Below, piece after piece: positions 19,896-28,376 of a DNA stretch of 64,000 bases (position 1 is its first letter; each line of letters begins with the position of its first letter). Position numbers and translations under genes: made by a program. Source of the stretch: Flavobacteriales bacterium ALC-1 (GTDB taxonomy: Bacteria > Bacteroidota > Bacteroidia > Flavobacteriales > Flavobacteriaceae); assembly GCA_000171875.1 (NCBI GenBank), contig ABHI01000003.1, forward strand, positions 124,001 to 188,000. The letters run 5' to 3'. The notes beneath the pieces were generated by a model, which was given only the letters and a program-made list of their open reading frames with translations, did not search any database and was not told the origin of the DNA.

Positions 19896-20441
19896 ATGTA
19901 CATAAAACACTTCATATTTTGCTTTCTGTTCCTTTTCATTGGAGAAAATTCTAATGAAGAGACGATAACTTGGAATGCATCTAAAAAGCTTACTTGGGCA
20001 GATTTTAAGGCAGATCCTAACTTAGAGTCTAATGCTGCAGCCTTAACAGCTTCTGGTATTACTTTTGGATATTCGGTTAAGACTTCGGGAAATCGAATTA
20101 TAGACTTTTCTACATCTGTTGAAGCGCACTTTTACCCAAATAAATCTTGGTATTTAAAAGAAAAAAGTGATGCTTATATTTTAAAGCATGAGCAATTGCA
20201 TTTTGATATTACTGAGTTATATGTACGCAAGTTTAGAGAACAAATTGATAGATTACGAGTGAATCAGAATCTTAAAGAACAGTTGAATAAATTACACGTA
20301 TCTGTAAATGAAGCTTTAAACGAAACACAAAAGCGTTATGATAAGCAAAGCAATCACTCAATAAATACTGAAATGCAGAAGCAATGGGAAAGTTTTATAG
20401 AAGCTGAACTTAAAACATTAGATAACTATAAGTCTCAATAA
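19896..20441 (+). CDS. DUF922-like secreted putative zinc protease
   Basis: The ATG at 19896 gives 181 aa with a hydrophobic leader; an in-frame TTG exists 27 bases earlier but adds residues before the leader. The pattern WNASKKLTWADFK and the metal site HEQLH (His98, Glu99, His102) are characteristic of the DUF922 group, predicted secreted Zn-dependent peptidases. No substrate is known. It sits 36 bp after the LysM gene and one base before the next start, so all three are probably one transcript. Confidence 0.75.
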   Translation: MYIKHFIFCFLFLFIGENSNEETITWNASKKLTWADFKADPNLESNAAALTASGITFGYSVKTSGNRIIDFSTSVEAHFYPNKSWYLKEKSDAYILKHEQLHFDITELYVRKFREQIDRLRVNQNLKEQLNKLHVSVNEALNETQKRYDKQSNHSINTEMQKQWESFIEAELKTLDNYKSQ

Positions 20442-20442
20442 C

Positions 20443-20670
20443 TTGGAAGGTAGTAAAGAAGCGCTTATAGAACTGGCTCACTACAAAATGCCGTTTGGCA
20501 AATACAAAGATGAATTTCTCGTTGATATCCCAGAATACTATTATACTTGGTTTAAGCAAAAAGGATTTCCAAAAGGGAAACTAGGTCGTATGATGATACA
20601 GATGCACGATATTAAAATCAATGGGTTAGAAGAATTGATTTATAGGATCAAGCGCGATTTTAAGAAATAA
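20443..20670 (+). CDS. DUF3820-family small protein, TTG start
   Basis: A 75-residue cytosolic protein matching the DUF3820 pattern MPFGKYKxxxLxDxPxYYxxWFxxKGFPxGKLG. I keep the TTG at 20443 as the start because the first ATG (codon 16) would cut into the conserved block (AHYKMPFGKY). The start lies one base after the upstream stop, which suggests translational coupling in place of a ribosome-binding site. Its function is unknown. Confidence 0.8.
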   Translation: MEGSKEALIELAHYKMPFGKYKDEFLVDIPEYYYTWFKQKGFPKGKLGRMMIQMHDIKINGLEELIYRIKRDFKK

Positions 20671-20673
20671 ATA

Positions 20674-21510
20674 TTAGTCTTTTTTAACTCTAAATAAGGT
20701 GTCAAAAGCAGCATATACTGCTAAATGTAAGGTGTCACCATGATCTAATTTTTCGAAAAAACCAAAGTGTACTTCAGTATTCTCTTTTTTATCGGAATTT
20801 AGTTTTTCATAAAGCTGCTTTGCATCTTCTTCCATTATTTTTCCTTCCTTGCCAACACCAATGTAAATTTTCTTTTCACTAGAATAGGATTTAGGCTCTA
20901 GTTTTAACAAAGATTGATTATCCCACCATAGACTTGGGCTTATGATGATATAATTATCAAACAAGTCTGGTTTTTTAAATAGAATTTCTGTGACTAGTAA
21001 ACCGCCAAGCGATTGTCCTATTATAGTTTTTATATCATTTACTATATATTGAGACTCAATATATGGCTGAAGTTCATTTTCAATAAAATTGATAAATTTT
21101 TCTGATTCACCAGTTGTTGGGAAATCTTTTTTATCTCTTTCTATAGTAGTAGGAAAAGTGAAATCTCGCTTCCTGTCTATATTAGAAATACCAACAACAA
21201 TAGTTTCAGAAATCATATTTATCCACGAAAAAGACCCAAATTGTACTAATCCAGAAATATGAATAAAATCTTCATCCACAGAACCATCTAATAAATAAAT
21301 TACGGGATAGATTTTAGTGGAATCTGCAGAATAACCTTGTGGTAAATAAATATTTAATGTTCTGTCTTGGTTTAGTATTTTTGAATGAAATGTAACAGAT
21401 TCACCAATAATTACTGGTGTTTTTTCAATTGCTTTTATGTTCTCTTGTGAATAGGCTTTAAATGCTAAAAAGCATAATACTATAATAAGAGTGTTGCTTG
21501 TAAACTTCAT
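20674..21510 (-). CDS. Putative esterase, alpha/beta hydrolase (Esterase D/IroE-like)
   Basis: A 278-residue exported hydrolase: signal peptide ending AYSQ, then the PF00756-type fold with YPVIYLLDGS near residue 69 and nucleophile Ser167 in GQSLGG. A His in LDHGDTLH near the C-terminus is the likely catalytic base. Family members cleave siderophore, carbohydrate or formyl-glutathione esters; the substrate here is unknown. It is convergent with the DUF3820 gene (3 bp apart) and downstream of rdgB on the same strand. Confidence 0.82.
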   Translation of the reverse strand: MKFTSNTLIIVLCFLAFKAYSQENIKAIEKTPVIIGESVTFHSKILNQDRTLNIYLPQGYSADSTKIYPVIYLLDGSVDEDFIHISGLVQFGSFSWINMISETIVVGISNIDRKRDFTFPTTIERDKKDFPTTGESEKFINFIENELQPYIESQYIVNDIKTIIGQSLGGLLVTEILFKKPDLFDNYIIISPSLWWDNQSLLKLEPKSYSSEKKIYIGVGKEGKIMEEDAKQLYEKLNSDKKENTEVHFGFFEKLDHGDTLHLAVYAAFDTLFRVKKD

Positions 21511-21526
21511 AATTTATATCTTATTA

Positions 21527-22108
21527 TTAAGATTCCTGCTTTCTCAGGAATTGGATGAGTTGTTGTACAGCCTTACCACGATGTCCAATGATATTCTTCT
21601 CTTCTAGAGAAATTTCCGCAAAAGTTTTATCGTAACCTTCAGCTTTAAAAATGGGGTCGTAGCCAAAGCCTTTTTCTCCATGTTTTTCTGTTGTGATTTC
21701 CCCTTTACAGATTCCTGTAAATGTTTCTAATTCACCATTAAGATGTAATGCTATAACGGTTTTGAACTGTGCTTGTCGTGACGCTTTATGTTCTAATTTA
21801 GATAATAATTTATTCATATTATCCTCCGCGTTTCGCTGAGGCCCAGCATAACGTGCGGAAAACACTCCAGGCTCGCCATTAAGAGCCAAGACTTCTAGAC
21901 CTGTGTCATCTGCAAAACAATCGTAGCCATAATTGGTTTTTATATATTCTGCTTTTTGTATGGCATTACCTTCGATAGTTAATTGTGTTTCGGGGATATC
22001 TTCAATACATAAGATATCAGCCAAACTCAATAGTTTAATATGTTCAGGGACTAGTGCTTGGACTTCTTTAAGTTTATTATTGTTGTTTGTTGCGAAAACG
22101 AGTTGCAT
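21527..22108 (-). CDS. rdgB: XTP/dITP diphosphatase (RdgB/HAM1)
   Basis: A 193-residue house-cleaning enzyme that removes ITP, dITP and XTP from the nucleotide pool. It shows the signature starts LVFATNNNNKLKEV, DDTGLEV, GVFSARYAG and GFGYDPIF, and a complete C-terminus with ISHR-type residues (IIGHRGKAV). Length is normal. It is divergent from the glycosidase gene at 22183 and 16 bp upstream of the esterase, with which it is probably cotranscribed. Confidence 0.95.
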   Translation of the reverse strand: MQLVFATNNNNKLKEVQALVPEHIKLLSLADILCIEDIPETQLTIEGNAIQKAEYIKTNYGYDCFADDTGLEVLALNGEPGVFSARYAGPQRNAEDNMNKLLSKLEHKASRQAQFKTVIALHLNGELETFTGICKGEITTEKHGEKGFGYDPIFKAEGYDKTFAEISLEEKNIIGHRGKAVQQLIQFLRKQES

Positions 22109-22182
22109 GTAGTGATAAAGTAGTGTTTGTATTAAATGTATAGTACTAAAATAATATTAGTTTTACTAAAAACATACAAAGC

Positions 22183-23976
22183 ATGCGCTATTTCTTTTTT
22201 ACACTCATAATCTCATGTATTGGCTTTTCGCAAACTACTGTTCAGAAAGACAGTTTGGGTTGGAATTTATTAGTAGATGGTCAGTCATTTGAGGTCAAGG
22301 GAGCTACTTTTGGTTATGATAAAGACATTGAGAACTACGATACTTATTTTAAAGATTTAAAATTTTTAGGTGTTAACACGATTAGAACTTGGGCAACAGG
22401 TGACAATACGCCAGAACTATTAGATGCTGCTCAAACCAATGACATTAAAGTGATGGTTGGTATTTGGATGCGTCATGGTAGACCAGGTATGGAAGATGAC
22501 GATAGCTTTAATTATTTAGAAGATACAGAAGGTATGGAGGCGATGTATAATACGGCTGTTGAAACTGTGGAAAACTATAAGGACCATCCAGCAGTATTAA
22601 CTTGGGGAGTTGGTAATGAAGTGTACCTAAATACGGCTACTGATGAAGAAAAATTAGCCTATTCAAAGTTTTTAGAACGTATATGCAGTACTATAAAATC
22701 CATGGATGCTAATCATCCTATCACATCCGTTGAAGCTTGGACTTTTGGATTAGAATGGTGGGAAAAGCACGTGCCATCTATAGATATCTATGGATTGAAC
22801 AGTTATGGAGCAGGAGCTAATTATTTACAAGGTGAATTAGAAAAACGAAATATTGACAAACCATACATCATTACAGAGTTTGGAGTCACTGGCGAGTGGG
22901 ATATAAAAAATAAAAAAAATGGTATTACTGTAGAGCCAACAGATAAAGAGAAATACAATGCGATTGCAAATGGTTATAAAGATTGGATAGCGAATAAATC
23001 GAAATGCTTAGGAGTTTACATGTTTCATTACAGTAGTGGCAATAACTTTATTGCACCATGGTTATTTACGCATGTTAATAATTTGAAACGTCCGCAATAT
23101 TGGGCTATAAGAAAGGCTTATACAGGTAATAAACCAGTTAATAATAGTCCAGATATTGAGACTTTTGTTTTACCAAAAAGCACTTTTAAAAGTGGCTCAT
23201 GGATTCCAGTGACTTTAAATGTGAATGATATAGAAAATGATAATGTAGAGGTGAGTTTTTCTTATAATCAACGTACTGGAAGCCGGAAACGGAGAGATCA
23301 GATCTTAACACTTAATCATAGTGGAAATCTTAATGAAGGGTTTGAAATTGAAGTGCCAAAAGAAGACGGAGCTATAAAAGTGTATGCTAATGTAAAAGAT
23401 GCTTTTGGAAATCTTGGTATTGCATCCACTTCGATTATGGTTAGTGACAAAGATGCACGTTCAAAAAAGTTTAAAGTCCCAAAAGTAGAGTTACCATTCT
23501 ATGTGTATAAAGACGATAGAGATTTACCTTTTGCTCCAACAGGCTATATGGGAAATTATAAGGATATGGTCGTGGATATGAATTCTAAAGATGATGTGTA
23601 TTCTGGTGAAACATCGATTAAAATCAGTTATAATGCTGAAGGTGGCTGGTACGGATTGGCGTTAGTAGATCCTGCAAATGATTGGGGAGAAATTTTAGGT
23701 GGCTATGATATTAGTGATGCTAAAACGTTTAGTTTTTGGGCAAAATCTAATTTTGATGTCCATGCAACGATAGGGTTTGGTTTAATTGATGCTGATAAAC
23801 CATTCCCAGATACTGCAAAGAAATCTGTAAAAATAAAATTGACCGACGAGTGGAAGAAATTTGTCATTAAGACTAAAAAATTAGACTTAAGTTGTATTCG
23901 TTCGGGTTTAGTGTTGTTTTCTAATGGAAATGGTTATCCGTATAAAATTTATATTGATGATGTGGTTTTTGAGTAG
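22183..23976 (+). CDS. Secreted clan GH-A glycoside hydrolase with C-terminal beta domains
   Basis: A 597-residue protein with a signal peptide ending GFSQ. Residues about 30-320 form a TIM barrel of the GH2/GH5-like clan GH-A: GVNTIRTW (66-70), acid/base Glu146 in WGVGNE and nucleophile Glu232 in ITEFGVTGEW. About 330-430 looks Ig-like (LPKSTFKSGSWIPVTLNVND) and about 450-597 looks like a jelly-roll carbohydrate-binding module (SIKISYNAEGGWYGLAL). It may act on a beta-glucan or similar glycan; the exact family cannot be fixed by eye. Its role with the sugar kinase cluster 500 bp downstream is inferred. Confidence 0.8.
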   Translation: MRYFFFTLIISCIGFSQTTVQKDSLGWNLLVDGQSFEVKGATFGYDKDIENYDTYFKDLKFLGVNTIRTWATGDNTPELLDAAQTNDIKVMVGIWMRHGRPGMEDDDSFNYLEDTEGMEAMYNTAVETVENYKDHPAVLTWGVGNEVYLNTATDEEKLAYSKFLERICSTIKSMDANHPITSVEAWTFGLEWWEKHVPSIDIYGLNSYGAGANYLQGELEKRNIDKPYIITEFGVTGEWDIKNKKNGITVEPTDKEKYNAIANGYKDWIANKSKCLGVYMFHYSSGNNFIAPWLFTHVNNLKRPQYWAIRKAYTGNKPVNNSPDIETFVLPKSTFKSGSWIPVTLNVNDIENDNVEVSFSYNQRTGSRKRRDQILTLNHSGNLNEGFEIEVPKEDGAIKVYANVKDAFGNLGIASTSIMVSDKDARSKKFKVPKVELPFYVYKDDRDLPFAPTGYMGNYKDMVVDMNSKDDVYSGETSIKISYNAEGGWYGLALVDPANDWGEILGGYDISDAKTFSFWAKSNFDVHATIGFGLIDADKPFPDTAKKSVKIKLTDEWKKFVIKTKKLDLSCIRSGLVLFSNGNGYPYKIYIDDVVFE

Positions 23977-23983
23977 GATATAA

Positions 23984-24370
23984 TTACCTAAAATCAATGG
24001 TACAACTCTTAGATTGCCCAAACCATTTTACACGATTTCTTGAAGCTGTTTTATAGATGTAGTCTCTAATAAGTCTTGGAATAAAAGCTAATAAAGCAGC
24101 TACACGTTTCCATTTTGGTATTTTAGATATAATTCGTAGAAATCCATCTGAATGTGTTTTAACATTATTATCATCGATTAGGATTACAGTGTCGAGTTGT
24201 TGAGTTGGGAAGCCATATTGCATTAATAATTCTTGACCATAGCTTGATTGAAATGCAACAAATTGAAATAAATCCTTAGGAGCAAATTTTAATAACCAAC
24301 CAACTACTCCGTTACATAGGTTGCATTCTCCATCAAAAATGATAATATCTTTTTTTGTTTTCTGGCTCAT
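23984..24370 (-). CDS. DCC-family thiol-disulfide oxidoreductase-like protein (DUF393)
   Basis: A 128-residue protein with the DCC signature FDGECNLCN (Cys16, Cys19) and the later VILID...S.G block of the family. It lacks a signal peptide and so is cytosolic. Redox chemistry is predicted from the CxxC-like pair and is unproven for the family. It is convergent with the glycosidase (7 bp) and divergent from the GHMP kinase, separated by a region with a perfect 26-bp palindrome. Confidence 0.88.
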   Translation of the reverse strand: MSQKTKKDIIIFDGECNLCNGVVGWLLKFAPKDLFQFVAFQSSYGQELLMQYGFPTQQLDTVILIDDNNVKTHSDGFLRIISKIPKWKRVAALLAFIPRLIRDYIYKTASRNRVKWFGQSKSCTIDFR

Positions 24371-24432
24371 AATATTTATAGCTATAAAGTTGTAGTCGTA
24401 AACTTTATTAAATCATTTCATGTAAAACTTTT

Positions 24433-24458
24433 GCATTTAATTTTTAAAAATTAAATGC
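24433..24458. promoter_or_regulatory. Perfect 26-bp palindrome between divergent genes
   Basis: GCATTTAATTTTT followed directly by its exact reverse complement, no loop, centred 58 bp before the kinase ATG and 75 bp before the DCC start. There is no flanking T-run and it lies between two 5' ends, so an operator is likelier than a terminator. Confidence 0.5.
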
Positions 24459-24503
24459 TATAGATTCTAATAAATTGTATTTTCGAGAATATTTAATTTA
24501 ATC

Positions 24504-25589
24504 ATGGGTAATCAAATTATTTCAACTGCTCCAGCAAGAATTTGCTTGTTTGGTGATCATCAAGATTATTTGCAATTACCTATTATTGCTTGTGCTATTG
24601 ATAGGTACATCACCATAAAGGCTCAGCCTAATGATAAAGATATACTTCATGTTTTTAAGCATGATTTAAACAAAGATGATGTTATTCTGTTTAATGAGTC
24701 AATTAAGGCTAACGAAGAAGACTATTTGCGTTTGTCGCTTATAGTATTATCTCGATATAATTGTGTGCCAAATGTAGGTTATGATGTGCATATTTCTGGT
24801 AACATTCCAATTAATTCAGGTTTATCAAGTTCTTCAGCTTTAACTGTCGCTTGGGTTCAGTTCTTAGTTCATACTTTTGGTATTAACGAAACGGTTTCTC
24901 CAATGCTTATTGCTAGACTTGCCTATGAAATTGAAGTTGTAGAGCAAAATACGTCTGGTGGTAAGATGGATCAATACAGTATTAGTTTAGGTCATAAAAT
25001 ATTCATGGATACTAAGACTGATGCCATACATACTTATACAAATACTTTAGAGGGTATGATTGTAGGAGATTCTGGTGAAGGCAAAGATACATTAGGTACA
25101 CTTTCTCATTTAAAAGGTGATGCTTGGCGAGCTATTAATCAAGTAAAATCTAAACACCCAGATTTTGATATTGCAACTATAAACATCCAAGAGTTAGAAA
25201 AGCTAATACCTCTAGTTAGTGAAGAGTTGCAGCCTACTTTTGAAGCCGCTGTTCTTAATTATAGTATTACCAAGAAGGCAGAAAAAGCATTCTTAGAAAC
25301 CAAATTAGATTACAATTATATAGGTGATTTAATGAATCAGCACCATCAACTTCTAAGAGATAATTTACTAATTACCACACCTAAGATTGATGTCATGATA
25401 GATGCTGCATTAAAAGCTGGTGCATATGGAGCAAAGATTGTTGGCTCTGGTAAAGGAGGCTGTATTGTAGCCTTATCATCAAAAGCAAATGAAGACGCAA
25501 TAATCAATGCCATTAAAAATGCAGGTGCAAAAGATGCTTTTCTAGTTAAGGAAAGTAAAGGAGCTCATATATCTATAGCAAATGAATAA
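24504..25589 (+). CDS. GHMP-family sugar kinase (galactokinase-like)
   Basis: A 361-residue cytosolic kinase. The N-terminus has ARICLFGDHQDYLQLP, like the galactokinase-type GEHxDY sugar motif; the ATP-binding motif IPINSGLSSSSALT is at 101-114; and the C-terminal GHMP motif GAKIVGSGKGGCIVAL is present. It overlaps the nucleotidyltransferase gene by 8 bp, so kinase and transferase are coupled. Together they could make a sugar 1-phosphate and activate it to an NDP-sugar, as in salvage pathways; the sugar is not evident. It is less likely to be mevalonate kinase, given its neighbours. Confidence 0.85.
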   Translation: MGNQIISTAPARICLFGDHQDYLQLPIIACAIDRYITIKAQPNDKDILHVFKHDLNKDDVILFNESIKANEEDYLRLSLIVLSRYNCVPNVGYDVHISGNIPINSGLSSSSALTVAWVQFLVHTFGINETVSPMLIARLAYEIEVVEQNTSGGKMDQYSISLGHKIFMDTKTDAIHTYTNTLEGMIVGDSGEGKDTLGTLSHLKGDAWRAINQVKSKHPDFDIATINIQELEKLIPLVSEELQPTFEAAVLNYSITKKAEKAFLETKLDYNYIGDLMNQHHQLLRDNLLITTPKIDVMIDAALKAGAYGAKIVGSGKGGCIVALSSKANEDAIINAIKNAGAKDAFLVKESKGAHISIANE

Positions 25590-26424
25590 TAGATTAGTTA
25601 TACTCGCTGGAGGTGTTTCTTCTCGTATGAAAAATTCTCAAGTCCAAGGTGAACTAGACGCCAAACAAGTTCAACAAGCAAATCAACGCTCTAAAGGTTT
25701 AATTGAGATTGATGATAAAGGACAAACCTTGTTAGATTACTTATTGCAAAACGCACATAATGCAGGTTATAAGATTGTGTACATTATTACGGGTGAAGAT
25801 TCTAGTTTATTTAGAGCGCGTTATAAGAATCACGCTGAGCTAGAAATTAGATTCGCTACTCAATATATACCAGATGATAGAGTAAAACCATTAGGAACAG
25901 CTGATGCTGTTTATCAAACCATGGAACAATATTCTGAATTAAAAAAAAGTCAATTTTCTGTTTGTAATAGTGATAATTTATATTCTGTGAATGCGCTTCA
26001 ATCATTGCTTAGTATTAAAGCTAAAAATGGGTGTATCGCATATGATAGAGAACATTTAGAATTTCCAATTGATAGAATTTCTAAATTTGCAGTGATGCAA
26101 TTGGATGCTAACTACCATCTTCTCAACATTATGGAAAAGCCAGATCCTAATAACGTTAAGAATTATAAAGACGTTGACGGAAAAGTAAGAGTCAGCATGA
26201 ATATTTTTGCTTTCGACGGCGCTATGAGCTTTCCATTTTTTAAAGATTGTCCAATACATCCTGGCCGTAATGAGAAAGAAATACCAACGGTTATATCTCA
26301 TATGCTTAAAGCGTATCCCAATAGTATGATTGGCATGCCTTTAGCCGAGCATGTACCAGATTTAACAAGTAAAGAAGATATTTTAAAAATGAGTGTCTAT
26401 CTGGAAAATAATTTCAATTCTTAA
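25582..26424 (+). CDS. Sugar nucleotidyltransferase
   Basis: A 280-residue protein with the NTP_transferase start RLVILAGGVSSRMK, nucleotide-binding GTADAVYQ and a metal-site-like SDN in VCNSDNLYS. Between the first motif and the usual Lys lies a Gln-rich loop (about residues 20-38, DAKQVQQANQRSKG) that may be specific to this subgroup. It is translationally coupled to the kinase. The product is probably an NDP-sugar; nucleotide and sugar preference cannot be told from sequence alone. Confidence 0.82.
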   Translation: MNNRLVILAGGVSSRMKNSQVQGELDAKQVQQANQRSKGLIEIDDKGQTLLDYLLQNAHNAGYKIVYIITGEDSSLFRARYKNHAELEIRFATQYIPDDRVKPLGTADAVYQTMEQYSELKKSQFSVCNSDNLYSVNALQSLLSIKAKNGCIAYDREHLEFPIDRISKFAVMQLDANYHLLNIMEKPDPNNVKNYKDVDGKVRVSMNIFAFDGAMSFPFFKDCPIHPGRNEKEIPTVISHMLKAYPNSMIGMPLAEHVPDLTSKEDILKMSVYLENNFNS

Positions 26425-26465
26425 AAATAAGATTTACTTTTAATAAACACTAATCACACTAAATC

Positions 26466-27854
26466 ATGAAAAGAAGAAGTTTTCTTAAAAAGACATCATT
26501 GTCAGTAACTGGGGTTGCAGTTGCATCTATGTTACCAAGTTGTACATATGATTCTAAAGATAGACCATCCGCAAGTCAATATATGGGAGGTTTTGCAGCT
26601 CCTAAATTAGAAACTGTTAGAGCGGCATTTATTGGAGTTGGTGCTCGTGGTGGAGATCATATGAAATTTTTAGCAGAATTATCAGGTACCGAAGTGGTTG
26701 CAATTAGTGATTTGTATGAAGATAATGTAAAGAAATGGGGAACTATTGCAAATGACATTGGTAAAGGAGAGCGACATAATAATGTAAAACTATATTACGG
26801 TGAAGAGGATTTATGGCGTACGATGTTAGATGAGGTAAAACCAGATGTTGTTTTTATAGCAACCAATTGGAAAAATCATGCACCGATGGCAATTGCTTCT
26901 ATGGAAAAAGGAGCTCATGCTTTTGTTGAGGTTCCTATGGCAGTGACGCTTCAAGAAATGTGGGATATAGTTGATACATCTGAGCGTACACATAAGCATT
27001 GTATGATGATGGAGAATGTAAACTACAGTCGGGATGAGTTAATGTTCTTAAACATGTGTAGGCAAGGCGTAATTGGCGATGTGATGCATGGTGAAGCCGC
27101 TTATATACACGAACTACGTTGGCAAATGGAAGAGCAAGAACGTGGTACAGGTTCTTGGAGAACACATCATTACGCGAAGCGCAATGGAAACTTATACCCT
27201 ACACATGGACTTGGTCCTGTGGCGCAATATATGAACATAGCCAGACAAGATGATATGTTTAATAGTATGGTGTCTTATTCAACTCAAGCTTTGGGAAGAC
27301 AACTTTATGCGGAGAAGAATTACCCAGCCGATCATAAATGGAATCAATTAGATTTTAAAGGTGGTGATTTAAATACATCAATTATAAAAACTAATATAGG
27401 AAGAACCATAATGGTGCAATGGGATGAAACGAGTCCTAGACCATATTCGCGTCATAATTTAGTACAAGGCACAAAAGGTATTCTCGCCGGATTTCCAACG
27501 AGAGCAGCTTTTGATGGTGGATTTGAAGGTGTCACTGAAAATCATCATAGATGGGTTCAAGGTGAACATTTACAAGCTTTATATGAAAAATATGATCATC
27601 CTTTATACAAACGCTTAAATAAAGCTGCAAAGGGTAGTGGGCATGGAGGTATGGATGGTATTATGGTGTATCGTATTGTAGAATGCTTGCAAAAAGGACT
27701 GCCTTTAGATCAGAATGTTTATGAAGGCTGTCTATGGAGTGCTGTAGCACCTTTAAGTGAGCAATCTGTTGCAAATGGTGGAGCACCACAAGAGTTTCCT
27801 GATTTTACGAGAGGTAATTGGAAATCGACAAAACCGTTAGATATTATTTCTTAG
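26466..27854 (+). CDS. Gfo/Idh/MocA oxidoreductase-type glycosidase, GH109-like, Tat lipoprotein
   Basis: A 462-residue protein with a twin-arginine leader (KRRSFLKK) and a lipobox Cys26 in LPSC, so it is exported folded and lipid-anchored. The NAD-binding Rossmann motif FIGVGARGGDH is at about 55-65. The blocks MENVNYSRDELM, NLYPTHGLGP (Tyr244, His247) and GHGGMDGIMVYR are those of NAD-dependent GH109 alpha-N-acetylgalactosaminidases such as the Elizabethkingia enzyme, whose catalytic Tyr and His sit in the same motif. Folded export with bound NAD fits the Tat signal. It closes the sugar cluster 41 bp after the nucleotidyltransferase. Activity on GalNAc is a family-based inference. Confidence 0.85.
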   Translation: MKRRSFLKKTSLSVTGVAVASMLPSCTYDSKDRPSASQYMGGFAAPKLETVRAAFIGVGARGGDHMKFLAELSGTEVVAISDLYEDNVKKWGTIANDIGKGERHNNVKLYYGEEDLWRTMLDEVKPDVVFIATNWKNHAPMAIASMEKGAHAFVEVPMAVTLQEMWDIVDTSERTHKHCMMMENVNYSRDELMFLNMCRQGVIGDVMHGEAAYIHELRWQMEEQERGTGSWRTHHYAKRNGNLYPTHGLGPVAQYMNIARQDDMFNSMVSYSTQALGRQLYAEKNYPADHKWNQLDFKGGDLNTSIIKTNIGRTIMVQWDETSPRPYSRHNLVQGTKGILAGFPTRAAFDGGFEGVTENHHRWVQGEHLQALYEKYDHPLYKRLNKAAKGSGHGGMDGIMVYRIVECLQKGLPLDQNVYEGCLWSAVAPLSEQSVANGGAPQEFPDFTRGNWKSTKPLDIIS

Positions 27855-27881
27855 TGTATTATAAATTTTATTTCATATTTA

Positions 27882-27893
27882 TGATAATTATCA
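27882..27893. promoter_or_regulatory. FNR-like palindrome upstream of hpf
   Basis: TGATaattATCA, a perfect match to TGAT-N4-ATCA, centred 70.5 bp before the hpf ATG. The same motif recurs at 49215, 52841, 55508, 59311 and 60805 near the Usp cluster. Confidence 0.6.
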
Positions 27894-27957
27894 GTAATAT
27901 AAAGGACTAAATTCTGTATCTTAGAGATAGGAATTAATAACTAAAACAAGTAAGATT

Positions 27958-28257
27958 ATGACGGTAAATTATCAATATGTAAATACAGATATTAGTGAAA
28001 CGCTTTCTGCTTTCACAGAAGAGAAATTAAGCAAATTATCTAATAGATATGAATTTTTAATTAGTGCAGCAGTAAAATTTAAGCACGATGATAATTTTCA
28101 TAATAAAGGAAAAATCTGTGATATAGAATTAAGTCTACCAGGACCTCGATTATTTGCAACATCAAATGAAGCTAATTATGAAGTTGCAGTAAGAGAAACA
28201 ATTAAGGATTTAGAGCGCCAACTTAAAAAGCGTAAGGAAGTTTATAAAGTGTATTAA
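27958..28257 (+). CDS. hpf: Ribosome hibernation-promoting factor, short HPF/RaiA type
   Basis: A 99-residue protein of the HPF/YfiA family, which binds the 30S decoding and P-site region and silences ribosomes in stationary or stressed cells. It has the alpha/beta fold pattern with ETLSAFTEEKLSKL early and the basic helix VRETIKDLERQLKKRKE at the end. Only the N-terminal domain is present, so this is the short form. It stands alone between the sugar cluster and a terminator, and has an FNR-like palindrome upstream, which links it to the stress-protein region 20 kb away. Confidence 0.93.
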   Translation: MTVNYQYVNTDISETLSAFTEEKLSKLSNRYEFLISAAVKFKHDDNFHNKGKICDIELSLPGPRLFATSNEANYEVAVRETIKDLERQLKKRKEVYKVY

Positions 28258-28282
28258 CACTATATAATTAGAATAATATATA

Positions 28283-28312
28283 AGCCCAGAACACTGTTTT
28301 GGGCTTTTTTTT
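28283..28312 (+). terminator. Intrinsic terminator after hpf
   Basis: AGCCCAGAACA... paired with TGTTTTGGGCT, one G-U pair, followed by eight or more T residues. Confidence 0.85.
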
Positions 28313-28376
28313 ATAATAGACGTTGATTACTTTTTTAATTATTGTATATCTTGTAGCTTCAATAAAAACACTATTT

